Shown here: positions 16,271-25,547 of the stretch, piece by piece
Layout of the letters: every line of letters starts with the position of its first letter
How positions within the stretch are numbered: position 1 is the first letter of the stretch
Origin: Anaerolineae bacterium
GTDB lineage: Bacteria; Chloroflexota; Anaerolineae; Anaerolineales; Anaerolineaceae
DNA: 64,000 nucleotides
Reading direction: 5' to 3'
Assembly: GCA_013178095.1 (NCBI GenBank)
Contig: JABLXK010000003.1
Coordinates: forward strand, 310,001-374,000
The notes under the pieces: model-generated
Told to the model about the DNA's origin: nothing
Database searches by the model: none
What the model saw: only the letters and a program-made list of their open reading frames with translations
Position numbers and translations under genes: made by a program

Positions 16271-17400
16271 TGCCCCCCGGCAACTTTTTTGTATACGGTT
16301 TCGTAATCGTCGATGGCTTTAGCTAGGTCGAAGCGGCGTGCGTGCTGCCGGCTGGCAGCGCGGGCATTTGCCAGCAGGTGCTTGTCGTTGAGCAGCGCGC
16401 GCAGGGCGTTGGCGTAGCCGTCCAGATCGCCGGGTTTGACCAGGAAGCCGTTGCGGCCTCCATCGATGTACTCCGGGCAGCTGCCGATGTCGCTCAACAC
16501 CAGCGCCAGCCCCATGGCCAATCCCTGCAATCCGGCAACCGGCATCGAATCCAGCAGCGAAGGCATCAACAAAATATCACTCGCGCTCATCCAGCGCATG
16601 ACTTCCTGCGGGTCGACCCAGCCGGTCAGGCGGATGCGCTCCTGCAGGCCGTTGGCGCTGATGGCAGCATTGACTTCCGTCATTTGCGGTCCGTCGCCAA
16701 GCATGACGCACTCCCAGGCCAGTTCTTTCAGGCGCGCCAGCGCCTGCGGCACCGCGATAGCGTTCTTTTCAGGGGAAAACCGGCCGACGTACAGGATGCG
16801 CGGCGGCCGGGTTGGATTAAAAGCGCCAGGCTGGCAGGCGTTTATGTCAATGCCGTTGGGGATCACCTGTATATTCACCGGGTAATGCTGCCGGGCAAAG
16901 CGGCGCGTCTGCTCGCTGACCGAGGTCACCGCCGCAGCTTTTTTCCAGAATGGGCGCGTGAAGGGCAGCACGTAGCGGAACCAGCGGTCGGTCTTTTGCG
17001 GCGCGCCGCCGGGCACGTCGCCGCCGTGGGCGGTGATCATATAGGGTTTGCCGGTCAGGAGCGCGAGCGCCCAGGCTGCCGCCCCGGCCGGCACAGCGAA
17101 ATGCGCGTGGATCAGGTCGGGGTTTTCCGCGCGGATGATTCGCAAGCCGCGCAGCGTGCTGCGCACGATGAAGCAGGCCATGGTTATAAATCCGGCGCGG
17201 TAGGATTGGGTGCGGCAGGAGGGGACGCGCTCGATGCGCAGATGTCCCTGTTCTTCAATGCGGGGCTGATCTCCAAAAAGCGCCGTCAGGATGTGGATGG
17301 AATGGCCGCGGGCGGCCAATTGGGCGCAGATGTCCGCCACCACCTGGCCGCCGCCTCCGCCGATGGGTGGGTATTCGTGGGAAATCACCAGGATTTTCAT
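16267..17400 (-). CDS. Glycosyltransferase family 4
   Basis: The 377-residue GT-B enzyme starts MKILVISHEYPPIGGGGGQV, with the Gly-rich loop normal for GT4. Other landmarks are HAHFAVPAG, ITAHGGDVPG, VIPNGID, ILYVGRFSPEKN, LTGWVDPQEV, and a donor-site segment LLDSMPVAGLQGLAMGL in place of the classic E-x7-E, where the first Glu appears to be Asp. It belongs to the polysaccharide cluster and lies 16 nt after the GT2 gene. Confidence 0.93.
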   Translation of the reverse strand: MKILVISHEYPPIGGGGGQVVADICAQLAARGHSIHILTALFGDQPRIEEQGHLRIERVPSCRTQSYRAGFITMACFIVRSTLRGLRIIRAENPDLIHAHFAVPAGAAAWALALLTGKPYMITAHGGDVPGGAPQKTDRWFRYVLPFTRPFWKKAAAVTSVSEQTRRFARQHYPVNIQVIPNGIDINACQPGAFNPTRPPRILYVGRFSPEKNAIAVPQALARLKELAWECVMLGDGPQMTEVNAAISANGLQERIRLTGWVDPQEVMRWMSASDILLMPSLLDSMPVAGLQGLAMGLALVLSDIGSCPEYIDGGRNGFLVKPGDLDGYANALRALLNDKHLLANARAASRQHARRFDLAKAIDDYETVYKKVAGGH

Positions 17401-17416
17401 GGCATCGGTCGGCAGT

Positions 17417-18457
17417 CTATTGGCCGGTTTTTCGGGGCTTGCCGTTCAGGATCTCGCGGATGATGTAAACCGGTTTCTTTTGGGATTCGTGATAGGTGCG
17501 CGCCAGCAGTTCGGCGATCAGGCCCATCAGTATAGCCTGAAAACCCATGATCCCCAGCATCACTGCGATGGTGAACAACGGCGATGAGAAAGGCGAGGGT
17601 TTATTGACCGCCGCGAAGCGGCGGATGCCCAGGAATAGCAGGGAAAAGAAGCTGACGATGATCAACGCCAAACCGCCGCCGCCGAACACGTAAATGGGCT
17701 TACTGGCGAAACTGGTCAGGAATTTGACGGTCACCAGGTCCAGAATAACCTTGAAGGTGCGCTCCAGGCCGTACTTGGCTTTACCGTACTGGCGCGCGTG
17801 GTGATGGACCTTCACTTCAGTGATCTTGGCGCCCACCGACCAGGCGTAAACGGGGATGAAACGATGCATCTCGCCGTACAGGCGGAAGCCGGTGATTACC
17901 TCGCGCCGGTAGGCCTTGAGCGTGCAGCCGTAATCGTGCAGGTGCACGCCGGTCACCCAGGAGATCAACCCGTTGGCCATGCGCGAGGGCAGCGTGCGGG
18001 TGATGAAGTTGTCCTGGCGGTCGTAGCGCCAGCCGCTGACCACGTCGTAGCCTTCATTGATTTTGGAGACCATCAACGGAATGTCGGCCGGATCGTTTTG
18101 CAGATCGGCGTCCAGCAGGATGACCACGTCGCCTTTGGACTGGTCGATGCCTGCCGCCAGGGCGGCCGTTTGGCCGAAATTGCGCCGTAAAACCACCGCT
18201 TCCACTTTATCGGGATTTTTTTTGACCAACGCCCTGATCTTATCCAGGCTGTGGTCTTTGCTGCCGTCGTCCACCAGGATCAATTCCCAGGGGAGGTCGA
18301 GCGCCTTGACCGATCTTTCGATGGCTTCGTACAGGAGGTCGATGTTATCTTCTTCGTTGAAAATCGGCACAATGATCGAGAGCATGCGGATGCCGCTCTG
18401 CTGTTCATTTGCAAAAGCGCCAGGATTTTCGCCGTTCTCTTTGCCTTTTCGATTCAA
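17417..18457 (-). CDS. Glycosyltransferase family 2 with two C-terminal membrane helices
   Basis: The 346-residue product resembles polyprenyl-phosphate glycosyltransferases of the ArnC/DPM1/GtrB type. The GT2 domain (about 25-240) has IIVPIFNEEDNI, LVDDGSKDHS, the metal motif DADLQNDP and a GWRYDRQDN segment. Two transmembrane helices lie at about 258-280 and 293-318. Such enzymes load a sugar onto undecaprenyl phosphate for use outside the membrane by GT-C enzymes, one of which may be the upstream gene at 18513-20051. The start is TTG 18457 with GGGAG 8 nt upstream; an ATG 24 codons later lacks a ribosome site. Confidence 0.92.
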   Translation of the reverse strand: MNRKGKENGENPGAFANEQQSGIRMLSIIVPIFNEEDNIDLLYEAIERSVKALDLPWELILVDDGSKDHSLDKIRALVKKNPDKVEAVVLRRNFGQTAALAAGIDQSKGDVVILLDADLQNDPADIPLMVSKINEGYDVVSGWRYDRQDNFITRTLPSRMANGLISWVTGVHLHDYGCTLKAYRREVITGFRLYGEMHRFIPVYAWSVGAKITEVKVHHHARQYGKAKYGLERTFKVILDLVTVKFLTSFASKPIYVFGGGGLALIIVSFFSLLFLGIRRFAAVNKPSPFSSPLFTIAVMLGIMGFQAILMGLIAELLARTYHESQKKPVYIIREILNGKPRKTGQ

Positions 18458-18512
18458 AATACCGCTCCCGATTTCGTTTGGAGGTGATGGTGCGAGAGGA
18501 TTATAACATGCG

Positions 18513-20051
18513 CTACCGGGCGCGTTTTTTTCGGACTTCAGCGCTCACCCAGTCGAATAACAGCCCGCCGAAGATTATGGCAAAGCCGATGCCGCCCAAC
18601 AGGCGCACCATCGGCCAGAAATTCATGCGGTGCATGTCGGCATAGTAACGGCTGAGATACCACTGGATGAAGAACGCAATGTAGACCGCCTCCAAAGCCA
18701 GCAGGCGCCACAACCAGGGCGAGCGCCGCTCCAGCGTGGTCAGATACGCCCAGGCGGCCGGGATCAGCATCCAGATCAGGAAGATGGAGCGGTAGCGCGG
18801 GTTATCCCATTGGTCGCCGCCGGCACGCGCCGAGGAAACAATTATCCAAAGCACGGACACCGCAACGAAATATAAGAGCAGGCGCTTATTCTCCCGCGAT
18901 TGTTCTTTCCAAACCAGCAGGAAAGCGGCGATCAACAGCGGCACCAGCAGGTACCAACCCAGTGAACGGAAGATGGAAATGGCGCGGTTGATGGGGATGC
19001 CGGGATACATGATAGCGGCCGGCAGCACCGGTTGGGCTGCGCCATAGCCGATCAGGAAAGGCGCGCGGTATTTCTCGCCGATCAACTCGACTTCCCATTG
19101 CACCCGCCCGGATGAACTTTCCATCAGGTAGATATCATATTTGGAGCTGTCCACCAGCCACGGCCAGCTGAAAACCACGCCCGCCAGGATCAGCGCTGCC
19201 AGCAGCAGATAGCCGGCAATGCGCCAGCCCTTGCCGGCGTTGGGTTGGATATTTTCCAGCCAGAACCAAACCGCCATGGCAGCCGCGACGGCGCCGGCGG
19301 CTTTGAATGAGAGGAAGAGCATGCACAGGAAACTGATCCCCAATGTGAGCACGGATATCCTGCGATCGTCTTTCCATTTTCCCACGCCCCAGGCGGCAAT
19401 GGCGCTGAGCCCGATCAACATCGGTTCGCGCATCTGCGCGGCGCCCAGCACCAGGCTTTCCGGGTAGAGCGCGTAAAACCAGGCGCTCAAATTGGCCGCT
19501 TTTTCGCCCCAGCGTTTCCTGACCACTTGCCAGAGAAAAGGCAGGCCCAGCGCAGAGGCCAGCGAAGTCAGGATCAGGATCAACAACGGGCGGTGCGCAT
19601 CCGGGCTGAAGACACGGTAGATCAACGCGCTGAAGGAAAGCAGCCCGCCGTATTGGTCTGTGGTGAATTCCGCCTGAAAGGCGCTGGCCAGCGGCGCGCC
19701 GGATTGCGCCAGTTGCCATGCGTCGCTGTCGCGCCGGTAGGCATCCAGGTATAAATACCCGGCGTTGGTCGGATCTTCATCGTAGCCCAGCACGGGCAGG
19801 GCAATGAACAGGAAAACGCCCAGGCTCAGGCGCAGCAGGAAGGTAAGAAAGATCGCCCAACCCAGCGCGCGGTTCCCGCCCAACTTGCGCCACAGCCAGC
19901 CGAGCAGGTACAAACCGGCGCCAGTTAGCAGCGCGGCGGACAAAAAACCGATCCAGGGCTGCCTGCCGGGGTTGAGCCAGGCTACCAGCCCGCCGCTGAG
20001 CAATCCCAGACAGCCGCAAAAGAGCAGAAATGAGCGCTGTAACTTCTTCAT
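18513..20051 (-). CDS. Polytopic membrane protein, GT-C glycosyltransferase-like
   Basis: The 512-residue product has about eleven or twelve hydrophobic helices. A loop after the first helices contains DEDPTNAGYLYLDAYRRDSDAWQ split by short spacers. Acidic residues in that position, and later loops such as RVFSPDAHRPL, are typical of GT-C enzymes that take a polyprenyl-phosphate sugar. Similarity to a named family is weak, so a Wzy-type polymerase is the main alternative. The ATG at 20051 is preferred over a TTG two codons earlier. It sits between a GT4 gene and the GT2 gene. Confidence 0.7.
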   Translation of the reverse strand: MKKLQRSFLLFCGCLGLLSGGLVAWLNPGRQPWIGFLSAALLTGAGLYLLGWLWRKLGGNRALGWAIFLTFLLRLSLGVFLFIALPVLGYDEDPTNAGYLYLDAYRRDSDAWQLAQSGAPLASAFQAEFTTDQYGGLLSFSALIYRVFSPDAHRPLLILILTSLASALGLPFLWQVVRKRWGEKAANLSAWFYALYPESLVLGAAQMREPMLIGLSAIAAWGVGKWKDDRRISVLTLGISFLCMLFLSFKAAGAVAAAMAVWFWLENIQPNAGKGWRIAGYLLLAALILAGVVFSWPWLVDSSKYDIYLMESSSGRVQWEVELIGEKYRAPFLIGYGAAQPVLPAAIMYPGIPINRAISIFRSLGWYLLVPLLIAAFLLVWKEQSRENKRLLLYFVAVSVLWIIVSSARAGGDQWDNPRYRSIFLIWMLIPAAWAYLTTLERRSPWLWRLLALEAVYIAFFIQWYLSRYYADMHRMNFWPMVRLLGGIGFAIIFGGLLFDWVSAEVRKKRAR

Positions 20052-20082
20052 TTTCAAGTTCCGCTTTCCGTGATTTCAGATG

Positions 20083-21219
20083 TTATTGTAATATTTTTTG
20101 CAGCTTGTCCAGCGTGGTTTGCGCGCGGCGTTTCCAATCGTATTGGGCGGCGTCCGCTTTGGCCTGCCTGCCCAGGCGCAGCCGCAGGGCTGCATCCGCG
20201 GCCAGCTTGCCGACCTTTTCGATCCAGTCAGCGGGGTTTTCGGGTTCGCAGAACAGCACGTTCTGCGCGTTTAATACTTCATGGAAAACCGGGATGTCGC
20301 TGGCGGCGATGGCGCGCCCGCTGGCCAGGTAATCGAAAGTCTTCATCGGGTTGATCACACGCGCGATATCCCCGCCGCTCGATCCGGAAATTGATCGGCT
20401 GTAGGGCATGAGCAGGATATCCGCGGCTGCCTGGTACATCGGCAGGCGGCTGTTGGGGATGAAACCGGTGATGGTCACGTTGCCGATGTCGGATTCTTTA
20501 AGGGTTTCCTGCCAGGGGGCGATATCTTCAGGCCGGCCGCCCATCCACAGGAAGTTCACCCGCGGCAGGGCGCGCGCCAATTCCACCAGGATGTGCATGC
20601 CGCGTCCGTTGTAGAAATGGCCGGAATAACCCACCGTCAGGCATTCCTGCAATCCCAGCGCCCTGCGCGCTTCGTCTGGCTCGGGCAGGTTTTGATAGCG
20701 TTCCATTTCCACGCCGTTGGGGGCAATTTGCAGGTGATCGGGATTGAAGCGGAAACCGAATTTTTCCTCCAATCCCTGCGCCAGCGCGCGCGTGGTGCAC
20801 AGGGTCAGTTTAGGGGTCGCATGGGCGATGTAGCGTTGGAACAACCGTGGCCCAAACCTGCCCATCGGGAAATCGTGGAATTCCATCACCGCCGGAACGC
20901 CGCGCGCCAGCGCGAAAACGGCTGCCTGCAGTGACCAGGTGTAAAGCACCTCCGCGCCCCAGTCTTTGGCCAGGTTGACCGAACGCCAGCAAAAATCGTA
21001 CTGGCGCAGGCCGCGCAGGAAAGGCAGCCAATCCACCGGGAAAGGCGTGCGCAGGCCGTAAATATCGGCCAGTTCCTCCCAATGGCCGCGGCGGTAAGCC
21101 GGCAGCCACAGGCGCAGGTCGCTGCCCATTTCTTTGAGTGTATGGCAGACTTTCATGGCCTGAATGCTGTTGGCAGTGTTGGAGGGAACCAGGGATGTGG
21201 TGACAGCGGCGATTTTCAT
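20083..21219 (-). CDS. Glycosyltransferase, GT4-like
   Basis: The 378-residue GT-B protein starts MKIAAVTTSLVPSNTANSIQ. It shows PAVMEFHDFPMGRFG, IAPNGVEMERYQ, VGYSGHFYNGRGMHIL, ITGFIPNSRLPMYQAAADIL and the C-terminal donor segment PMKTFDYLASGRAIAASDIP. The PMK-F-Y-A-G-P pattern is common in GT4 enzymes of envelope polysaccharide clusters. Its start overlaps the flippase stop by 4 nt. Donor sugar unknown. Confidence 0.92.
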   Translation of the reverse strand: MKIAAVTTSLVPSNTANSIQAMKVCHTLKEMGSDLRLWLPAYRRGHWEELADIYGLRTPFPVDWLPFLRGLRQYDFCWRSVNLAKDWGAEVLYTWSLQAAVFALARGVPAVMEFHDFPMGRFGPRLFQRYIAHATPKLTLCTTRALAQGLEEKFGFRFNPDHLQIAPNGVEMERYQNLPEPDEARRALGLQECLTVGYSGHFYNGRGMHILVELARALPRVNFLWMGGRPEDIAPWQETLKESDIGNVTITGFIPNSRLPMYQAAADILLMPYSRSISGSSGGDIARVINPMKTFDYLASGRAIAASDIPVFHEVLNAQNVLFCEPENPADWIEKVGKLAADAALRLRLGRQAKADAAQYDWKRRAQTTLDKLQKILQ

Positions 21220-22568
21220 GCGGGATTGCCCTCCAAATTTAATGATTCGCGCTTGCGGACTTCGCGCAGGCCGCGCAGGATGATAAACGCGACCGAGACG
21301 ATAAAGAAAGCTGAAAGCAGGAAAGCTTCAAAATTCAGACCGAGGCGCGGCACCAGCAGGAATGCCAGTGCGACCTTGGCGATGCCGCAGTACAGGCTGA
21401 TGCGGGTGGGCACGGCCGGCAGCCCCAGCGAGAGCAGCAGCGGCCGGTTCCAGAAAAAGATGTTGGCAAAGCCCAGCCCGGCCAGGAAGATCAGCATGGG
21501 AACATAAGCGGGTTGAAAATCGGGCCCATAGAACAGCAGCAGCCAGGGGCCGAGTACAACCAGCCCGAGCGAAGTCGCCAGGGTCCAGCCGCCGGAGATG
21601 AGCGTGACGCGTTTCAGCAGGCGGCGCAGCAGCGTCCAATCTTTTTTAATGACCGCATGATTGATCTCGGGGTAGGTGGTGGAAATGAAGGGCGTGATAG
21701 GAATTTGCACCAGATTGATGATCGCCAGCGCAGTTTTGGCGTAACCCACCGCCGTCGGCGAGAGAAAATAAGCGATCCACAGGGCTTCGTTATCGCGCAC
21801 CAGCATGATGATGGTGCTGCTGATGTTGGTGCTGAAAGCAAAGCCGAACAATTCTTTAAAGGCAGGCAGCTCCGAGAAGGGCGCCTTCCACCAGCCCGCT
21901 CCCAGGTCGTTCCTCATTTCCTTCAATCCCAGGTACGCGGTCCCCAATCCCAGGATGGCTTTGCCGGCCAGGTAAGCCCATACGATTTCCATCATGCCGC
22001 GTTTGGTGAAAAAAGCCCACACGATGATAGCGGCGTTGACGATGCTGCTGATCAAATTGACCACGGCATAACTGCGGAACTTGTTGGTAACCTGCAGCAC
22101 GCCGGTGGCGGTTTCGGTGGCAAAGTTGAGCAGCACCATGCTGCCATACAGGATAAACAGCGGTGCGGTGGCCGGGTCGTCTGCCAGCCTGGCTGAAACA
22201 TAGGGTGCGAGCAGCACCAGGATCAGGAAGGACAGAATGGCGCTGCCGGTTTCGCCCAATGCGGCGGCCTTGACAACTGCGCCGGCGCGCCCGCTTTGAT
22301 GATTCGCGCGCGCTTCTCCGAAATATTTGACCACCAGTTCATTCATGCGGAAGGAGAACAGGCGGTTGAGCGTGGAGGCAAAGGCGGTGATAGTGCCGAT
22401 CACGCCGAAGCCGGCCACCCCCAACAGGCGCCCCGCCAGGATGCTTTGGATGACGCTCAACCCCATGCTGAGCACGTTGCTGCTGAGCAGGTAGCCGGAA
22501 TTGGCCAAGATCCTCTGCAGCAGTTTATCGGATTTGAATGTTTCCCAGGTTTTTTCCAGGAATTTCAT
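21216..22568 (-). CDS. Oligosaccharide flippase (Wzx-like)
   Basis: The 450-residue product has about twelve to fourteen transmembrane helices in the polysaccharide-transport (MATE-like) pattern. It would move undecaprenyl-linked repeat units from the cytosolic to the outer leaflet. The N-terminal NSGYLLSSNVLSMGLSVIQS and GRLLGVAGFGVIGTI segments are characteristic. The ATG at 22568 overlaps the stop of the epimerase gene (ATGA), which fixes the start better than the ATG eight codons upstream. It is the export step of the cluster at 15-25 kb. Confidence 0.92.
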   Translation of the reverse strand: MKFLEKTWETFKSDKLLQRILANSGYLLSSNVLSMGLSVIQSILAGRLLGVAGFGVIGTITAFASTLNRLFSFRMNELVVKYFGEARANHQSGRAGAVVKAAALGETGSAILSFLILVLLAPYVSARLADDPATAPLFILYGSMVLLNFATETATGVLQVTNKFRSYAVVNLISSIVNAAIIVWAFFTKRGMMEIVWAYLAGKAILGLGTAYLGLKEMRNDLGAGWWKAPFSELPAFKELFGFAFSTNISSTIIMLVRDNEALWIAYFLSPTAVGYAKTALAIINLVQIPITPFISTTYPEINHAVIKKDWTLLRRLLKRVTLISGGWTLATSLGLVVLGPWLLLFYGPDFQPAYVPMLIFLAGLGFANIFFWNRPLLLSLGLPAVPTRISLYCGIAKVALAFLLVPRLGLNFEAFLLSAFFIVSVAFIILRGLREVRKRESLNLEGNPA

Positions 22569-23542
22569 TCTGTGCTCACCTGGCTGGCCCAACTGGATTC
22601 CTGTTGATACCAGGCGACCACGTTGCGTATGCCTTCATCCAGGGAGGTTTGGGGCTTCCAGCCCAGCAGTTCATGGGCTTTGCGGGTGTCGGCCCAACTG
22701 GCGGACATATCCGCTGCGTTCTGCGGGTAGTATTTCACGTTAGCTTTTTTACCGATGACGATTTCGAACTTACGGATCAGGTCGTTGATGCTGATGGACT
22801 CGTGCCCGCCCAGGTTGATGATTTCGTAGCCCAGCGGTTTGAGTGCCAGCACAGTGCCGGCGGCAATGTCGTCCAGGTAGGTAAAACCGCGCGTCTGGTT
22901 GCCGTCGCCGAAAACCGCCACCTCGTGGCCTTCCAGGATCCACTTGGCAAACCGGAACATTGACATTCCCGGCCGCCCGGCCGGGCCGTAAACGGTGAAA
23001 TAACGCGCCACGGTTACGTCCAACCCATACAGGTAATGGTAGCTATAGCAAAGGGTCTCCGCAGCCTTTTTGCTGGCGGCGTAAGGTTGCAGCGGCAGGC
23101 TGGAATCGGCTGTCTCGGGAGTGGGATAGGGCGCGTTCTCGCCATAGATGCTGGAGGTGGAAGCCAGGATGAACTTGCGGATGCCTTCATTCCGGCACAT
23201 TTCCAGCAGGTTCAACGTGCCGGTCAGGTTGGTGTTGTAGTAGCTCCAGGGATCCAGCACGGAATCGCGCACCCCGGCTTTGGCAGCCAGGTTGATCACC
23301 CCGGCCAGCCCTTTGTGCTTTGCGGCAATATCATTCAGCGCTTCGCGGTCGCAAATGCTCTGGCGATACAGGGTAAATGCCGGATATTCGGCCAACCGAT
23401 CGAGGCGCCATTCCTTCATGCGCAGGTCGTAAACCGGGTCGAGGTTGTCCACCCCGATCACCTGGTGGCCGGCCTGCAGCAAATTCTCGCTGACCTTGGA
23501 ACCGATGAATCCGGCAGCGCCGGTTACCAGATACGAAGACAT
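22565..23542 (-). CDS. NAD-dependent epimerase/dehydratase (UDP-glucuronate 4-epimerase-like)
   Basis: The 325-residue short-chain dehydrogenase-type protein starts MSSYLVTGAAGFIGSKV (NAD-binding GxxGxxG). It contains the catalytic Ser in LASTSSIYG, YAASKKA (YxxxK) and VARYFTVYGPAGRPGMSMFRF, the last typical of UDP-glucuronate and related 4-epimerases. The start at 23542 overlaps the previous gene's TGA (TGATG); a long upstream in-frame extension is not supported. Together with the adjacent dehydrogenase it could convert a UDP-uronic acid to its 4-epimer. Confidence 0.92.
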   Translation of the reverse strand: MSSYLVTGAAGFIGSKVSENLLQAGHQVIGVDNLDPVYDLRMKEWRLDRLAEYPAFTLYRQSICDREALNDIAAKHKGLAGVINLAAKAGVRDSVLDPWSYYNTNLTGTLNLLEMCRNEGIRKFILASTSSIYGENAPYPTPETADSSLPLQPYAASKKAAETLCYSYHYLYGLDVTVARYFTVYGPAGRPGMSMFRFAKWILEGHEVAVFGDGNQTRGFTYLDDIAAGTVLALKPLGYEIINLGGHESISINDLIRKFEIVIGKKANVKYYPQNAADMSASWADTRKAHELLGWKPQTSLDEGIRNVVAWYQQESSWASQVSTE

Positions 23543-24855
23543 CAGAGTCTCACAACCTTGTCGTTGGCCTGGCCGTGCAATCCCAGCGCGTTGCGCGCGT
23601 CCACAATCAGGCGTGCATCGGCCAGCATCTTTTTGTAATCGTACGATGAATGGTTGGTGACGATCACCACGCAATCGGCGGATTTCACCGCGCTCTCCAG
23701 GTCCGCCACGCTTTCCATGTTGATGTCCTCGTGCCGCAGGGAAGCGATGTACGGGTCGTGGTAGCTGACCTCGGCGCCTTTCTGGCCGAGCAGGTGGATG
23801 ATATCCAGCGCCGGGCTTTCGCGCAGGTCGTCGATATCCGGTTTGTAAGCCACCCCGATCACCAGCACTTTGGAGCCGTTTAAGGCTTTTTTGTGCTGGT
23901 TGAGAGTATCCTGTACTTTGGTCACGGTGTAGCGCGGCATGGAGGTGTTGATCTCGGACGCCAGCTCGATAAAGCGCGCCGAGTAATTAACGGTTTTCAA
24001 TTTCCATGAAAGATATAACGGGTCGATGGGGATGCAATGCCCGCCCAGGCCGGGGCCTGGCAGGAACTTCATGTAGCCGAAGGGTTTGGTGGCGGCCGCC
24101 TCGATCACTTCCCACACATCCACGCCCAGCCGGTCGCACATGATAGCCATTTCGTTGACCATGCCGATGTTGATCATGCGGAAGGTGTTCTCCAGCAGCT
24201 TGGCCATTTCGGCTACCTCGGCGGATGAAACTGGCACGACCGTTTTCAGCGCGCTGCCGTACCAGGCTTTTGAAACCTGCAGGCAGGCGGGCGTGATGCC
24301 GCCGAGCACCTTGGGTGTGTTGATGGTGGTCCAATCCTTGCGGCCGGGGTCAACGCGTTCGGGCGAGAATGCCAGGAAGAAATCCCGGCCGACCTTCAGG
24401 CCGCTTTCTTCCATTCTCGGCAGGATCATTTCGCGCGTAGTGCCGGGGTAGGTGGTGGATTCCAGCACGATCACCATGCCGGGATGCACATATTGCTTGA
24501 GCGAATCGGAAACCGCCAGGATAAAGGAGAGGTCAGGGTCGCCGGTTTTGCGCAGGGGCGTGGGCACGCAGATGCTGACCGCGTCGATATCCTTCAATAC
24601 CGAATAATCGCTGGTGGCGGTCAGGTAGCCGGAGCGCACCAGTTTGGCGACCTGCTCGCCGGGGATATCCAGGACATAGCTGCTGCCCCGGTTGATTTGG
24701 TCCACCTTGGCCTGAATCGGGTCGATGCCGGTGACTTTGAATCCGGCTTCGGCGAATACCACTGCCAGCGGCAGGCCGACGTAACCCAGGCCCAAAATAG
24801 CCACCCGGGCGGTTTTGTTTTCCATTTTTTTGATTAGTTCTTGAACCTGATCCAT
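23542..24855 (-). CDS. Nucleotide-sugar 6-dehydrogenase (UDP-GlcNAc/UDP-Glc type)
   Basis: The 437-residue enzyme oxidises the C6 hydroxyl of a UDP-sugar to a carboxylate with two NAD+. The Rossmann motif GLGYVGLPLA is at residues 22-31. ICVPTPL and ESTTYPGTTRE follow, then the catalytic Cys274 in GPGLGGHCIPIDP and the C-terminal VAYKPDIDDLRESPALDI. The CIPIDP context resembles WbpA/WecC-like enzymes more than the classic UDP-glucose group, so UDP-N-acetylhexosamine is a plausible substrate (inference). AGGTGATGG lies just before the ATG. It opens the polysaccharide gene set, 11 nt after the uracil-DNA glycosylase gene. Confidence 0.94.
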   Translation of the reverse strand: MDQVQELIKKMENKTARVAILGLGYVGLPLAVVFAEAGFKVTGIDPIQAKVDQINRGSSYVLDIPGEQVAKLVRSGYLTATSDYSVLKDIDAVSICVPTPLRKTGDPDLSFILAVSDSLKQYVHPGMVIVLESTTYPGTTREMILPRMEESGLKVGRDFFLAFSPERVDPGRKDWTTINTPKVLGGITPACLQVSKAWYGSALKTVVPVSSAEVAEMAKLLENTFRMINIGMVNEMAIMCDRLGVDVWEVIEAAATKPFGYMKFLPGPGLGGHCIPIDPLYLSWKLKTVNYSARFIELASEINTSMPRYTVTKVQDTLNQHKKALNGSKVLVIGVAYKPDIDDLRESPALDIIHLLGQKGAEVSYHDPYIASLRHEDINMESVADLESAVKSADCVVIVTNHSSYDYKKMLADARLIVDARNALGLHGQANDKVVRL

Positions 24856-24866
24856 TCCATCACCTG

Positions 24867-25499
24867 TTAGAAAAAACTGAGTTGCGTGGCGTCGTCTTCA
24901 GCTTCCGGTTCGGATGCGGATGAACGGCTGCCGGCAGTTTGCCTGGCTTTGTCCACCAGAACTGACAACTGCGAAAAATCATGGATGAGCGTTTGCTTCA
25001 GCGCGGGTTGATGCAGCGCGGCCGCGGGGTGGTACATTGGAATGATGAAGCGTTCCCCGATCCAGGACGCACGTCCGTGAATACCGCTGATCTTGGCGTC
25101 CTTGAAATAGCGCGCCATGGAAAATCTTCCCAGCGTGACGATCACCAGCGGGTTGATGGCCGCGATCTGCCTGTCCAGATAAGTCTGGCAGGCGGCCAAT
25201 TCCTCCGGCTGCGGGTCGCGGTTGCCGGGCGGACGGCATTTCACCACGTTGGTGATGAAAACCGTTTCACGTTTGAAACCGCCGTGCGCCAGCAATTCGT
25301 TCAGGAACATGCCAGCCTGGCCGACGAATGGTCGGCCTTGTTCGTTTTCGTGGAACCCCGGCCCTTCGCCAATCAGCATGACTTGCGCGTCAGCCGGGCC
25401 CTCGCCGGGCACGGCTAATTTGCGCGACTGGCAGAGGATGCATTGCCGGCATGAATTTATTTCAGTTGCGATCTCCCGCAGGGTTTCATCAGCGTTCAC
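24867..25499 (-). CDS. Uracil-DNA glycosylase, iron-sulfur type (family 4/5)
   Basis: The 210-residue protein removes uracil from DNA. CRQC near residue 17 and two later Cys (in NVVKCRPPGNRDP and ELAACQTYL) match the four ligands of the 4Fe-4S cluster in family-4/5 enzymes. The active-site segment is GEGPGFHENEQGRPFVGQAG and the later motif is MYHPAAALHQP. The GTG start at 25499 has AAAGGATG upstream. The C-terminal about 25 residues are a disordered Ser/Glu tail ending ATQLSFF; such a tail might contact PCNA- or clamp-like partners (QLSFF resembles a beta-clamp motif; inference). Confidence 0.93.
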   Translation of the reverse strand: MNADETLREIATEINSCRQCILCQSRKLAVPGEGPADAQVMLIGEGPGFHENEQGRPFVGQAGMFLNELLAHGGFKRETVFITNVVKCRPPGNRDPQPEELAACQTYLDRQIAAINPLVIVTLGRFSMARYFKDAKISGIHGRASWIGERFIIPMYHPAAALHQPALKQTLIHDFSQLSVLVDKARQTAGSRSSASEPEAEDDATQLSFF

Positions 25500-25547
25500 G
25501 GTTCATCCTTTCATTAATAATAATCATACCCTCCGTTAGTTCGTTTT

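Noticed and set aside
24867-25499. Frameshift or fusion in the UDG gene because of its long Ser/Glu tail
   Set aside because: All catalytic and cluster motifs are in frame, and the tail ends in a normal stop directly before the next gene. Disordered tails are common in this family.
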